A DNA stretch of 64,000 bases, taken from contig NW_017804442.1 of NCBI RefSeq assembly GCF_001625305.1, positions 227,603-291,602 on the forward strand, in the 5' to 3' direction. Positions 1-10,838 of the stretch are shown here, piece after piece (position 1 is the first letter of the stretch; each line of letters starts with the position of its first letter). The notes below the pieces were generated by a model, which did no database searches, was not told where the DNA came from, and saw only the letters and a program-made list of their open reading frames with translations. This stretch comes from Branchiostoma belcheri. Lineage: Eukaryota; Chordata; Leptocardii; Amphioxiformes; Branchiostomatidae. A program made the position numbers and the translations under genes.

Positions 1-682
1 CGGTTCTGCAGAACCGTGATCCGTGAAATTCCGCTTCGGGTATCTTTATCGGATCCATAGAACATTGATCCGTAAAATTCTGCTTTTTTCGGCATCTTTT
101 TCGGTGCTGCGGGACTCGGGATATACTAGCATCTGTGCCAAGTGCGAAATTCTGAGATCCGCAAAATCCCGTTGCTGATATCACTTTCGGATTTGTGGAA
201 GCGAGATCTGCGAAATCCCGCTTCTGGTATCTTGTTCGGATCTGCGGAAGTGAGATCCGCGAAATCCCGCTTTCTGTCATTTTGTTCGGAAACTGTGGGA
301 GAGTCCAAAGCAGCAGTGCCCTGTGGGTTATTTTAGAATCCGTTAAATTCCCGGCATCCGGATTTGCTGAAATCCGTGGTAGTACATACGACGCCTACAT
401 TGGTATTTACTATATCTGTCAGGATCCGAGGCAACTCCAGACTCCAAAAAAAAACAGACTTATAACATATCTGAGAAAGAAGGTTCCTTGCGAATATCAA
501 ATTTGTATCTGTGTTTTCTCGCGGATCCGGACGTATACGGTGCCGGAATTGTCGGATCTGCAGTGCGACTTCGTATTCGAGCAAGGATTGCGGATTTCTC
601 CGGATTTGCTATGAATCCGTCATGATGCACGATTTCGGATCTTCAGGATTCGCTATAATCCGAGGCCATTTCGTGCAGTGCA
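1..682. repeat. Degenerate tandem repeat block at left edge
   Basis: The block repeats the core GATCCGYRAAATYCCGCTT at irregular spacing of about 45-80 bases (near 19, 69, 152, 207 and 251). Related TCCGGAT and ATCCG words continue to about 680. I see no gene here. The block adjoins the broken end of the lectin A coiled-coil exon, so it probably inserted into or expanded within that exon. The rest of lectin A (collagen and lectin exons) would lie to the left of the window. Confidence 0.6.
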
Positions 683-2091
683 AGTTGCTTTGCCATCTCA
701 GCAGACTGATTGGCGTCTTTTACTATAGTCAAGAAAAAATGCTATTGGTGCCTTATGCGTTATACCAGCATTTACTAAGTATGCAAGTATTTTGTTTTCA
801 AAGCATTTTAACTGAACAACATTGCAATTGAAGACTGGAAACGCATTCTCGAAATATGATGCGTGTATGTTTCTGCAAGTATTTAAAGAAATTTACCTGA
901 AAAGAAAGACAACAGAATGACGATCACCACAGCGAACACAAGGCCTGTGATCTTCCTAATGTTGTTGCGCAGGCGCCAACACTTGTTACCGTCCGAGGGC
1001 GTATCGTAGGCGTCTGTTAAGACAAAGAAAAATCTAATATGTTATCCTCGCCACTCCGTGTTTTGAATAAACATTAAATGTTGGTGTAACAAGAAACAAC
1101 AACAAAACATGCCGCATACCTCAGATCTGCTAGCCTCATTAGGGTAAATAAAAGGGACAGAGTAGCTAGTAACGGAGTAGCTAGCGGTAACATTTTCTTT
1201 CTACTTCGAATTCGACTGTCAAGTGACCAAAAATTTGGCAGATATCGCCTAACAAAGTTCATCAATAACAACAAGTTGTGCCGTCTTTTGTACTTTGCTG
1301 TCTTTTTGCATCATATTTTAACACATTGCATCATATTCATTAATATTGGAATTAATGCAGCAATTGGTCACACTTATCCAGTATTGGTCACTGTATGGGC
1401 GCTCAGCGATCGCCGTACGCCTATTAGAAAGGTGCATCAAAGCAAAATAATGAGTTTGGAATCTGGAAAGTTATATTTTACCTGCTCTAGAGACGTACAA
1501 AGTGTTCGGTATGTTCGCAGCGGCGTCCGCAACGGACCGCCAATCTGTCTGAGGCTGCTGCGTGGGTGTGGCGCCTGTGGAAAAAATACAAATTATGGCC
1601 CTGCCTACCTTTATTGAGTTAAAACTCTCCTTTAGCTGCCCACCCGAGGGTGACAGCTATTCCTGGAGAGAGTATATACATAAACGTAACCATACATCAA
1701 TATGTACATGTATTCATCAACATACACAGTATATACAAATATACATCAAAATACACAATATATACAAATATACAATATAAATTTTTGGCCTTTGGTTATT
1801 TTTAGTCATTTTTGCGGAATAACCAGCTCAATCTTAAAAATCTCATCACAGCTTGACATGGAAGTCGTGAGTTCGAACCCCGTCCTTGCCGCTCACACGA
1901 CGTGCACGCTAAGGTAAACTAGTGCAGTTTATAGGCATGCATGTCAGGTGATTTGAAATCTCTACATTTTGGTCCATTTGTGGATGAGCTGTACACCTGT
2001 TCACAAAAGCTGTAAATTACGGAATATTCTGAAAAAAACATACTATACCTTCAGTGTCTCCGGTCTGGGACTGCTGCTGCCCTCCCGACAT
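683..2091 (-). CDS. Membrane collagen-lectin copy A, partial
   Basis: This is the 5' part of a type II membrane lectin gene, paralogous to the two copies at 4380-8016 and 10839-13829. Exons by splice phase are 2091-2049 (start, [14 protein letters not shown]), 1574-1482 (cytoplasmic tail), 1013-897 (transmembrane) and 722 to about 683 (coiled-coil start with the family motif NQSAEM). The first three exons have GT-AG borders in the same phases and lengths (43, 93 and 117 nt) as copy B. The transmembrane helix ends [12 protein letters not shown]. The fourth exon loses homology after about 13 codons, where the repeat block 1-682 begins and no donor is visible. Collagen and lectin exons are not in the window. 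The gene may be a truncated relic, or may continue leftward with an altered stalk; I cannot tell which. Confidence 0.75.
1845..1915 (+). repeat. tRNA B-box-like SINE fragment in lectin A intron 1
   Basis: A short segment carries the B-box-like word GAGTTCGAACCCC followed by GCTCACACGACGTGCACG. The same segment sits in intron 1 of copies B (7795-7865) and C (13575-13645), so it inserted before the gene triplication. No A box or cloverleaf is evident, so this is a SINE relic and not a tRNA gene. Confidence 0.45.
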
Positions 2092-2850
2092 GCTGCCACT
2101 TGTCAGGTCTCTGGACAACAAAAACACGTCCTACACCGGCCAGGTGCTTGAATAACAATAACGTCTTTGTGAATGCACAGAGCGAGACTCAAAGAAGTTT
2201 TATCTCGACTGAATGAAATTAAAAGTGAAAGATAAAAGCAAACAGCTACAGATTACACAATTTGAAAACATGAAACATCTCGCGTAGGCGAGACTTATCA
2301 AATGAACACGTAATCGTTTCAGCTGCTTAATATTGAAGACAGTTGGCAACACAAGGGGCTACTGCTGTATTGATCTCTCTTTGCGTCTGAAAAAAATTAT
2401 TTTTTTCTTAAATGTTAAGTGTTCTTAAACTGCTGCTGCCCTCCCGACATGGTGTCAACCCTCAGGTATCTGGACAGCAAAAACACGCTCTACACCAGGC
2501 AGGTGCTTAATAACAATATAACGTGTTTGTGCGCAGCACGAGGCTCAAAGCAGTTTTACATCAACTGAATGAAATTAATAGTGGAAGATGAAAGCAAACA
2601 GCCACAGATTTCACGATTTGCAAACATGAAACAGCTCGCATAGGCGAGACTTAGCAAATGAACACGTAATCGTTTCAGTTGCTACATATTAAAAAGCAGC
2701 TTCATGTCGATTGAATTAAGTTAAAAGTGTAAGATAAAAGCAAACAGCCACAGATTACACCATTTGAAAACATGAAACATCTCGAGACAAGACTTTTGAA
2801 AGGAACGCGTAATCGTTTCAGTTGCTTGATATTGAAAACAGTCGGCTACA
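2062..2850. repeat. Tandemly duplicated exon 1/promoter segment of lectin A
   Basis: A segment of about 360 bp that begins inside exon 1 (around 2071) and runs upstream is repeated from about 2430. The copy keeps seven exon-1 codons (ATG TCG GGA GGG CAG CAG CAG) but no donor. Upstream of each copy is a unit of about 150 bp containing AAACATGAAACATCTCGC, the mini-hairpin CTCGCGTAGGCGAG and GAACACGTAATCGTTTCAG, seen near 2200, 2570 and 2730. Related units lie upstream of copies B (three) and C (one). Confidence 0.65.
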
Positions 2851-4072
2851 AACGGAGTTACTGTTGTATTGATCTTTCTTTGCTTAAAAAATCATTTTTG
2901 TTCTTAAATGTTAAGCATAAGCATTAATTTCTGATAGTAAACACAATACCTAAAAAAATGATGTAAAAAAAACATGTACAATGTACTTGGGCAATCAGTG
3001 AACACTAAACTGAAAAGTTAAATTTAATTTCTCTATTATACTTTCTGTGTGCATGTCATTTTGGTAGTTGAAATAATTACGCTATATCGTATTAAAGTTT
3101 ACGTAGAGTATTGTCTTTTTTAAAGTAAACATAACTTTTGACTGTTTCTCAATTGATATTTTATTAAACCAAAAACCGAAGCAAGTATTCTAGCACTGCA
3201 GTTCATAGCCACAACTTAGTTGTATTGAAACCTTTCTCCATACAAATACGACTTAACAAATACAACAAATTGTACTGTTCGGTGCATCTTTTTTATTCCA
3301 CAAGACGTGCTTACGGTATTTTTAAATTGGGTTCTATTGGAAGCCAGCCAGTCAGTCAATATTAAGGAACTACCCAACGAAGAAACGTCCAATCAGAGGT
3401 CCTTTATTTGTTCCAATTTCCTTTTGTACATACTTTCTGGTGCACTGATATTGCATCTGGACATCATTGTGTGATTGATAATTATAGTAGTTAAGGATTT
3501 GTTATTTGAGTCTTTCTAATGCTTCTTCCTACCAAACAAGTGGTTTTTCATTAAAAGAATTGAAACTTACTGGTCACTCAGGTATACTTCATTCTACAAT
3601 ACAATTCATTCAATCATTACAATTCTAAGAACTTCCACATTGTTGTCTGTTATGAATTTAGTATTTCAACAAAGAAAGATTTGCACTTGGCTATGGTTAT
3701 TAGGGCAGTATATTTTCCCCTGTTTAAACCATCAATCAAATAGGACAAACCTCCTAACCTCCAAACCTCCAAAATTCTATAACTTTGTAACACATGGGTA
3801 CTCAATGTTAATGATATCTTACTATTACATTTACAAGAATTCATGTCATGCTAACTGACATTTCTATGGTAGAAACTAATTGACAGAAAAATTCCTGAAG
3901 TACACTTAATTATTCATCACATTTTTGTAGTAGTTAAAGTAAAAAGTAACATGTACATTTACATTTACAAAATGATCTGTTAGATCGCAATTTACGTACT
4001 GTTGATACCAATTTTAATAGTTTGGTTCCTTAGTCAACTCAACTGAGTATTCTACCTTCAAGTTGTCCAGTT
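2851..4072. other. Intergenic spacer between lectins A and B
   Basis: AT-rich sequence with no supported gene. It is homologous to 8560-10520 between copies B and C, apart from a LINE inserted in the latter (8848-9425), so it belongs to the repeating unit of about 5.9 kb. The short open frames here are not matched in the paralogous spacer. Confidence 0.6.
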
Positions 4073-4117
4073 TTACATAGAATCATCGGAGAACAGCGGC
4101 GGTGAGCGCTCGGCCAT
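4073..4117 (-). CDS. Conserved 14-codon small ORF downstream of lectin B
   Basis: This reads MAERSPPLFSDDSM then TAA. The paralogous position below copy C (10523-10567) reads MAERSAPLFSDDSL then TAA. The two differ at five bases, three of them synonymous and one a conservative M-to-L change. A possible acceptor (polypyrimidine then TTACAG) lies just upstream of each. It could be a small ORF in the lectin 3' UTR, an alternative acidic N-terminal exon for the next gene copy, or chance. Forty-five bases is too little to decide. Confidence 0.3.
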   Translation of the reverse strand: MAERSPPLFSDDSM

Positions 4118-4379
4118 GTTCCCTAGGTACACCCTGTAACAGAAACAAAGTCGTCGTCAATGAAATGTGGATGTCCTGACTTCTTCAGTACTCGTGGCAA
4201 TTATGTTTTAAAAAATTGGCAACTGTGAAACCCTTAACCATGTAGGAATAACATCCCCCAGGAAATCCTTTGACTGCTTCGATACTCCTAGCGCTAATGT
4301 TTGAAACATTCGCAAGTCTGAACCCCTTAGTAAACATTGTAAGAATGATATAATTTTCCAGTTAAGTTTCCATTTTCGA

Positions 4380-7300
4380 TTAGTAGGAATGATCTTCGCT
4401 TAGGGTACCTGGGTTGACTTGGCAGATGAAGTTATTCGGGGCATCGCACAATACGACTAACCACTTGTCATCTGCCCACCAGTACATGGCGCAGTTTTCA
4501 CCGACGTTAATGATGCGTGGCTCTTCCGCAGACCACGAGGTGAACCCCCGAAGGGAGGTGCCGTCCACCCACTTAAATTCTCCATCCTTGTGCCGATCGG
4601 AGAGCCCAAACATGAATGTGGTGCCGGGACAACCAGCGGCCTTATACAGCGAAATCAGCACATCGTTGGTCTCGGCGTCTTTAGGCATGGCGAGGGTGCC
4701 GCCATCTTGACGACAGATCTCGTTCGCTGCGTCGAAGCTCTTACGAGTGAGGAAAGCCTTGAAGCAGATTCCACGCTGCTTCACATAATCTTTGGGACAA
4801 GCTGAGGGAAAATGCATTGTGTTAAAACAGCTTTAAGGAGGATGAAAACGATAGTAAGATGGCTCCTATTGCAGCCCCAACATAATTAAGTTTGAAGTTT
4901 AATTTTATTGAGAAAGGAACTCGCGGGCCTGGTTTGCCAAAGTAAAAGTCAATTCCATATTTACACTAATTTCGTCATGATTAATACTTTCATTGGAATA
5001 TTGTGTCTTTCTGTTTGGGTGCACATAGCTTCTTCGTTAAAAGTATGTTTGTGATATAGAGTTACTTATTTGTATGTGTTTATCTTTTAAAAGTCATTTC
5101 TTTAAGTCATACAAATACAACGATTTAACACCACAAACAAGAGCTACTAACTCAATAGAGAGACAAATCATAAAAAATACCAATTTTCATGTCATTTTAA
5201 ATTTGTGCTTAGTCAAAGAAAAAAAGGATGTCACACCTCCACTGGACTCGCGGCGTGGCGCTGGTGGCCCCATTTCACCCTTTTGTCCCGGGCGTCCCGG
5301 TGACCCTTGAAACCCAGGGGGTCCCCTTGGCCCTTGAGGCCCAATTGGCCCCATGGTCCCCTTCTGTCCTGGTGAGCCACGTGGGCCAGGAGGACCGGTA
5401 GACACAGGGCCAGGTGGCCCAATGGCCCCCTTCTCTCCTGGTGAACCAGGAGGCCCAGTAGACCCGGGGCCAGCTGGCCCTATGCCTCCCTTTTCTCCAC
5501 GAGGCCCAGTTGGCCCACTGGCTCCCTTATTGCCTGGAGGGCCAGGTGGCCCAGGAGGCCCGGTAGACACGGGGCCAACTGGCCCCATGGCTCCCTTTTC
5601 TCCAGGATGGCCAGGCGGGCCGGGAAGCCCACAGGAAACGCATGTCTCTGAAAAATAGATGTGATCATAAGCTTGCAAGAGATTATGGAGAATACAATTA
5701 GAAACATAACAAACATAATGTATGGATGTTTGAATAATGATGATGGGGAGTTTTAGGTTTCTTTGCACATGTACATATAACACTTCCATGATTGCAATAC
5801 ACACAACTGTAAAACTGCAAAAAGTACGTTCTCCGATATAATACAACGTACATGTAGAAATTCTAGTTACTTACGTTCCAGCTCTGCTAGTCGCTGCTTT
5901 ATCTCCTCAAGTTGTTTTGTCATTTCCGCAGACTGATTGGCAACAGCGTCTTGGGCTATATTGAAGAAAGATAGGAGAAAACTGCCATTGTCGTCTTATA
6001 CGTGACATGTAACATACCAGCAAGTTTTTAAGTATTTGTATTCAAAACATCGTAACTGAACAACGTGACAATTGAAGCCTGGAAACGTATTCTCAAAACA
6101 TAATGCGTGCAAGAACTTAAAGAAACCTACCCGAAAAGAGACAAAAAGACAAAAGAATGACGATCACCACAGCGAACACAAGGACTGTGATCTGCCATAC
6201 TTTGTTGCGATGGCGCCAACACTTGTTACCGTCCGAGGGCGTATCGTCTGTTAAGACGAGAATATTAAAATTATGTTTACCCTCGCCACTTTGTGTTTTA
6301 AATAAACATTTAATGCTGATGTAACTAAAAACACGTGTCGCATATCTCTGATCTGCTATCGTAATTAGGGTACTACTGTGAAAGGATAGACATAGCTAGC
6401 TCTAAGATCTCATTTCTACTGCGACTAATTACCAAAGATTTGGTTGATCGCTCAACTAAGTTCATAGATAAAACTCGATTTCCCCTTCTAGTGTATTTTG
6501 TTGTCTTTTCAAATCATATATATTATTATTTCATATTCATCATATTCATTAATATTGAAATCATGGATTACACAAATCCAATCCTGGTCACTGTACGGGC
6601 GCTCAGCGATCGCTGTATCCTAGTAAGAAAGGAGCATTAAAGCAAAACAAAGAGTTTTGCAACGTAATAATCTGCAAATTTATTTTTTACCTGCTCTAGG
6701 CGCGTACAGAGCGTTCGGTGTTTTCGCAGCGGTGTGCGCAACGGACCGCCAATCTGTCTGAGGCTGCTGCATGGGTGTGGCGCCTGTGGAAAAAAAAATA
6801 TAAAACTAGAGTCCCACGATCTCATACCTTCGCCAAATGATGTTAATCTTTATGACTGACAAAGATGATTCCTTCTGATTATGCAAATAAAATCCTCATT
6901 TGTATTATATTTACATTATAATATTGTATTATAATATTGTATTTTATACTTCATCATGTTCTCCATCAAAAGACAGCCTTATCTTAACAAAGAAAGCCAT
7001 TCTATCATTTCCTCATAAATTATGCAAATGAGGTCCTTATTTGAATAAGTTATGTTTAATGATGTTCACCTTCACTTAACTTTCAAATACCCCAAGTATG
7101 AAATTCCAGGCAGTTAGCATTATGGAATTATAACATTTTCTCATTAATTATGCAAATTAGGTGTTAATTTACATAATCAATATCTGCCTGTGTTTCTCTC
7201 GTTCTCAATTACATATGTCACAAGCTTGAATAGTCCTATAATGTAATGCACCTGATTTATAGAATTTCCCCATTAATTATGCAAATTAGATCCAGATTTC

Positions 7301-8016
7301 CATAATTGTCGCATAATTATGTCAAGCGTCACTTGAGCTACCTACATACCAAAAATCACGACAATCCATCCACCAGTTCTTGAGTTATCCTCTTCTGAAT
7401 ATTTTCAAACAGATAGCCCTGCAGTTCCTGAGCAAGCCGCTAGGGGGCCCAAACTCATGTCACTTCTTCCCCAGCATGAGAGCTATCTACCATCCAAATT
7501 TCTAGCATGTCTAGATCATGAGATATCAAAACCGGAAGTTTAGCTGCAGTACCATAACAAGCCGCTAGGGGGTCCAAAATCTAATCATTTCCAGGTCTCA
7601 TTAAGACCTACCCACCTACCAAATATCAAGATTATCCATCTAAGCTTTCTCGAGTTATGCTGTTGACAGACAGACAGACAGACACACGGCCAGGAAAACA
7701 TAACCTTCTCCAATTCTTGGCGAAGGTAATTATGTCCATCCTACTTCTTTTGCTGAATAACCAGGACTGTTAACAGCCCAATCTCATTAAGTCTTTTCAC
7801 AGCTGGACCAAGAGGTCATGAGTTCGAATCCCGGTTGACTGTGTCGCTCATTTGACGTACATGCACGTCGGTTGAGCGGCACAGCTGAGATTCGAACCCA
7901 TGACTTGTTGGTATAGCTGTATAGAGCTGTGTTGAGGAAAGCTTTGCGTTTAGAAAACAAACAAACACGCTACCTCCAGGATCCCCAGTCTGGGACTGCT
8001 GCTGCCCTCTCTTCAT
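4380..8016 (-). CDS. Type II membrane collagen-lectin copy B (388 aa)
   Basis: This is a membrane-anchored collectin-like pattern-recognition receptor, with domain order as in collectin-12/SCARA-type proteins. Six exons join in phase: 8016-7974, 6783-6691, 6247-6131, 5955-5875, 5647-5237 and 4801-4380 (43, 93, 117, 81, 411 and 422 nt). Residues 1-62 form a Gln-rich cytoplasmic tail starting [16 protein letters not shown] single helix spans about 63-84, a short coiled coil 85-111, a Gly-X-Y rod 118-245 after a TCVSC pair that could cross-link trimers, and the C-type lectin domain 250-388 with paired cysteines ([33 protein letters not shown]). The start is supported because copies A and C begin at the same codon. 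The EPN/QPD and WND calcium-sugar motifs are changed (EEPRII, DKWLVV), so classical mannose binding is doubtful. No signal peptide is present, consistent with type II topology. A 0.9-kb TIR element sits in intron 1. Confidence 0.9.
5353..5530 (-). repeat. Collagen-rod internal repeat of lectin B
   Basis: The rod-coding exon is built from imperfect units of roughly 54-75 bp encoding runs such as [14 protein letters not shown]. Each unit contains a break of the form GPVSTGPPG, in which Gly-X-Y spacing is interrupted. Copy C has about 90 more rod codons of the same units, so unit gain or loss sets stalk length. Confidence 0.65.
6826..7727. mobile_element. 0.9-kb TIR element with octamer motifs in lectin B intron 1
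   Basis: Perfect 11-bp terminal inverted repeats (ACCTTCGCCAA and TTGGCGAAGGT) bound an AT-rich non-coding element. The left half repeats ATTATGCAAATNAG, giving four exact POU-type octamers ATGCAAAT at 6881, 7022, 7150 and 7279. The right half holds words seen in other dispersed copies (AAGCCGCTAGGGGG, a GACA tetranucleotide run, GGAAAACATAACCTTCT). A decayed right-end relative is at 35035-35250. There is no transposase frame, so it is non-autonomous. Confidence 0.7.
7795..7865 (+). repeat. tRNA B-box-like SINE fragment in lectin B intron 1
   Basis: The word GAGTTCGAATCCCGG follows a segment matching 1845-1915 and 13575-13645. It lies at the same place in intron 1 of each lectin copy, so it was carried along by the tandem duplication. 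Confidence 0.4.
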
Positions 8017-8099
8017 GCTGCCACTTGTCAGGTTTCTGGACAGCAAAAACACGCCCTACACCAGGCAGGTGCTTCACAACAATAACTTGTTTGTGCGCA

Positions 8100-8530
8100 G
8101 CATGAGACACAAAGCAGTTTCACATCAACTGAATGAAATTAAAAGTAGAAGATAAAAGCAAACAGCCACAGATCGCACGATTTGCAAACATGAAACATCT
8201 CGTGTAAAGCAGACTTATCAAATGAACACATAATCTACATATTAAAAAGCAGTTTCACATCGTTTGAATGAAATTAAAAGTAAAAGATGAAAGCAAACAG
8301 CCACAAATTGCACGATTTGCATACATGAAACATCTCGTGTGAAGCAGACTTATCAAATGAACACATAATCTACATATTAAAAATCAGTTTCACATCGTTT
8401 GAATAAAATTAAAGTAAAAGATAAAAGCAAACAGCCACAGATTGCAAGATTTGAAAACATGAAACATCTCGCGTAGGCGAGACTTATTAAATGAACACGT
8501 AATCGTTTCAGCTGCTTAATATTAAAAATA
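8100..8530. repeat. Tandem promoter-proximal units upstream of lectin B
   Basis: Three units of about 130-150 bp (from about 8115, 8250 and 8395) share AAAAGCAAACAGCCACA, a CGATTTGCAAACATGAAAC-like segment, and GAACACRTAATC. They lie 100-500 bp upstream of the start codon at 8016 on the minus strand, so they may carry repeated regulatory sites. One unit lies upstream of copy C (from about 13930) and three upstream of copy A. Confidence 0.6.
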
Positions 8531-8847
8531 GTGGGCTACAAAGGAGTTACTGTTGTATTGATCTCTCTTTGCTTTAAAAAATGTTTGCTCTTAAATGTTA
8601 AGCATAAGCAATAATTTCTGAAAGTAAACACAATACCCGAAAAAGCGATGTAAAAAAATCATGTACAATGTACTTGGGCAATCAGTGAACACTAAACTGA
8701 AAAGTTAAATCTAATTTCCATTATACTTTATTTGGTTCCATGAGTATACATGATTCTATGTGAATGTCATTTTGGTACTTAAAATAGTTACGCTATACCT
8801 TATTTAAGTATACGGAGAATATTGTCTTCCTACAAGTAAACATGGCT
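8531..8847. other. Lectin B upstream spacer
   Basis: No gene seen. The segment is homologous to 2850-3140 upstream of lectin A up to the point where the LINE is inserted. Confidence 0.55.
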
Positions 8848-9425
8848 TTTTTATTTATTTATTTATTGGGATTTTCAGAAAGAAGCTGGGAGGAGTCAGC
8901 AAACAGGATATACATGTAATCCTTTGACAAGGCTGACTCCTCCAAACAAATAATAAATAATAAAAACATGAGTATACAAAGTATGAAATATAAGAATAAC
9001 AATAATAATAACAATGATAAAAAAAAGGATAATGATAATGATGAAGTGGCTGTAGAGCGGAAAAATAATGGATGACTAAGTTTGTTAGCAGTTAAACCAT
9101 GTACTAATGTTGTAAACATCGAAATGGGTGGACAGTAAATGTAGGTAGTGTTTGGATACGGCTTGTTTAAAACGTTTGACTGATGGATTTGGAGTTAGCC
9201 TGAGGCGTCTGATTTCTGTTGGAAGGGCATTCCATATGTTAACAATTCTTAAGAAAAAAGAGTGCTTAAAAGTCGTTGTATGGCATTTACTTGGAGTCAG
9301 TTTGGCCAGATTATGTGCCCTCAAGTAGGGATGTGGAAAGATTAGGAAATTTTCAATATCTATGTCGTACAAACCTGAGAAACACTTGAAAATTAAAACT
9401 AAATCTAATGCTTCTGAATGTTTAG
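8848..9425 (-). mobile_element. 5'-truncated LINE (non-LTR retrotransposon) 3' end
   Basis: On the minus strand, 9425 to about 9085 encodes the C-terminal tail of a LINE reverse-transcriptase polyprotein. It has the usual spaced motifs: a DLVLIFK-like stretch, GLYDIDIENF, FLRIVNIWNALPTEIR, then a SVKRFKQAV block. A short 3' UTR and an AAAT-repeat tail follow down to 8848. Everything upstream of the tail is missing, which is typical 5' truncation. The element is absent from the paralogous spacer above lectin A, where the flanking sequence runs on without it. It is therefore a later insertion specific to copy B's upstream region. CR1/L2-like membership is a guess from the tail. Confidence 0.75.
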
Positions 9426-10522
9426 ACGAATTGATATTTTACCAAAACAACAACCGAAGAAAGTATTGTATGCACTGCAGCTCATAGCCACAACTTAGTT
9501 GTATTAAAACGTTATCCAGACAATCGTTTTTATTCCAACATGAAATCATAGGATGTGCTCATAGTAACTATTTTGAATTCATATTAGGCTCTATTGGAAA
9601 TCAGCCAGTCAGTAAAAATGAAGGAACTACCCAACGAAAAAACGTAAAATCAGAATTCCTTTATTTGTTCCAATGACCCTTAGTACATACTTTCTTGTGC
9701 ACTGATATTGCATCTGGACGTCATTGTGTGATTGATAATCATAGTTGTTAAGGATTTGTTATTTGAGTCTTCTTCTTACGAAATAAGTGGCTTTTCATTA
9801 AAAGAATTGAAACTTACTGGTCACTCAGGTATAAAACACTTCATTCTACATTACAATTCCCTCAATCATTACAATTCTAAGAACTTTCACATTGTTGTCT
9901 ACTATGAATTTAGTATTTCAACTAAGTGGGCCACAATCTTCCTCAAACACGTAAGATTTTAGAATATTTACATAAATTGTAAAGAATTGTTGGAGGATAA
10001 AAATACAAGCAGTACATTGCACTTGCTCAGAACCATTTGCAATTGGCTATGGCTATTAGGGTGGTAATGTTCCCCTGTTTAAACCATCAGTTTACTTTTG
10101 AAATAGGACAAACCTCCCACAAAATTCTATAAATTTGAACCACATTTTTACTCAAGGTTAATGATATTTTACTATTACATTTACATTCATCATCATCGGC
10201 CTCCTTCCGTCATTTACATTACTATTGCATTATCACTATCACAAAGGGTTTATTTCATGCTAATTGACATTTCAAGGGAAGAAACTAGTTGACAGGAAAA
10301 TCATTTAAGTGCACTTGATTATTCATCACATTTATGTACTTGTTAAAGTAAAAAGTAACATGTACAGCGATTTCAACAAAAGTTCAGCGGTCTATCCACA
10401 TAGTTACAAAGTGATCTGTTGGACTACAGTTTAAGTGATATAGTCACTCATATTGATAGTTTGGTTATTTAGTCAACTTTGGCGTGTCGTTGCTAAGTAT
10501 TCTACCTTCAAGTTGTCCAGTT
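9426..10522. other. Intergenic spacer between lectins B and C
   Basis: AT-rich and collinear with 3150-4072. I see no supported gene; the 76-codon frame at 9732-9962 is not kept in the paralogous spacer. Confidence 0.6.
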
Positions 10523-10567
10523 TTACAGAGAATCGTCAGAGAACAGTGGCGCTGAGCGCTCGGCCAT
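10523..10567 (-). CDS. Conserved 14-codon small ORF downstream of lectin C
   Basis: This reads MAERSAPLFSDDSL then TAA and is the paralogue of 4073-4117. See that entry for the substitution pattern and alternatives. Confidence 0.3.
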   Translation of the reverse strand: MAERSAPLFSDDSL

Positions 10568-10838
10568 GTCTCCTAGTTACACTCTGTAACAGAAAACAAA
10601 AAAAAAATTGCCATCAATGAAATGTGGATTTCCTCCTGACTGCTTCAGCACTCGTGGCAATAATGGCTAAAAAAATGGCAACTGTGAAACCCTTAACCAT
10701 GTAGGAATAACATCCCCCAGGAAATCCTTTGACTGCTTCGATACTCCTAGCGCTAATGTTTGAAACATTCGCAAGTCTGAAACCCTTAGTTAACATTGTA
10801 AGAATGATATAATTTGTCAGTTAAGTTTCCATTTTTGA

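Noticed and set aside
5353-5658. Plus-strand Gly/Pro-rich frame
   Set aside because: It is the antisense shadow of the collagen exon; GGN/CCN triplets read as Gly/Pro on both strands. The same holds for 11863-12297.
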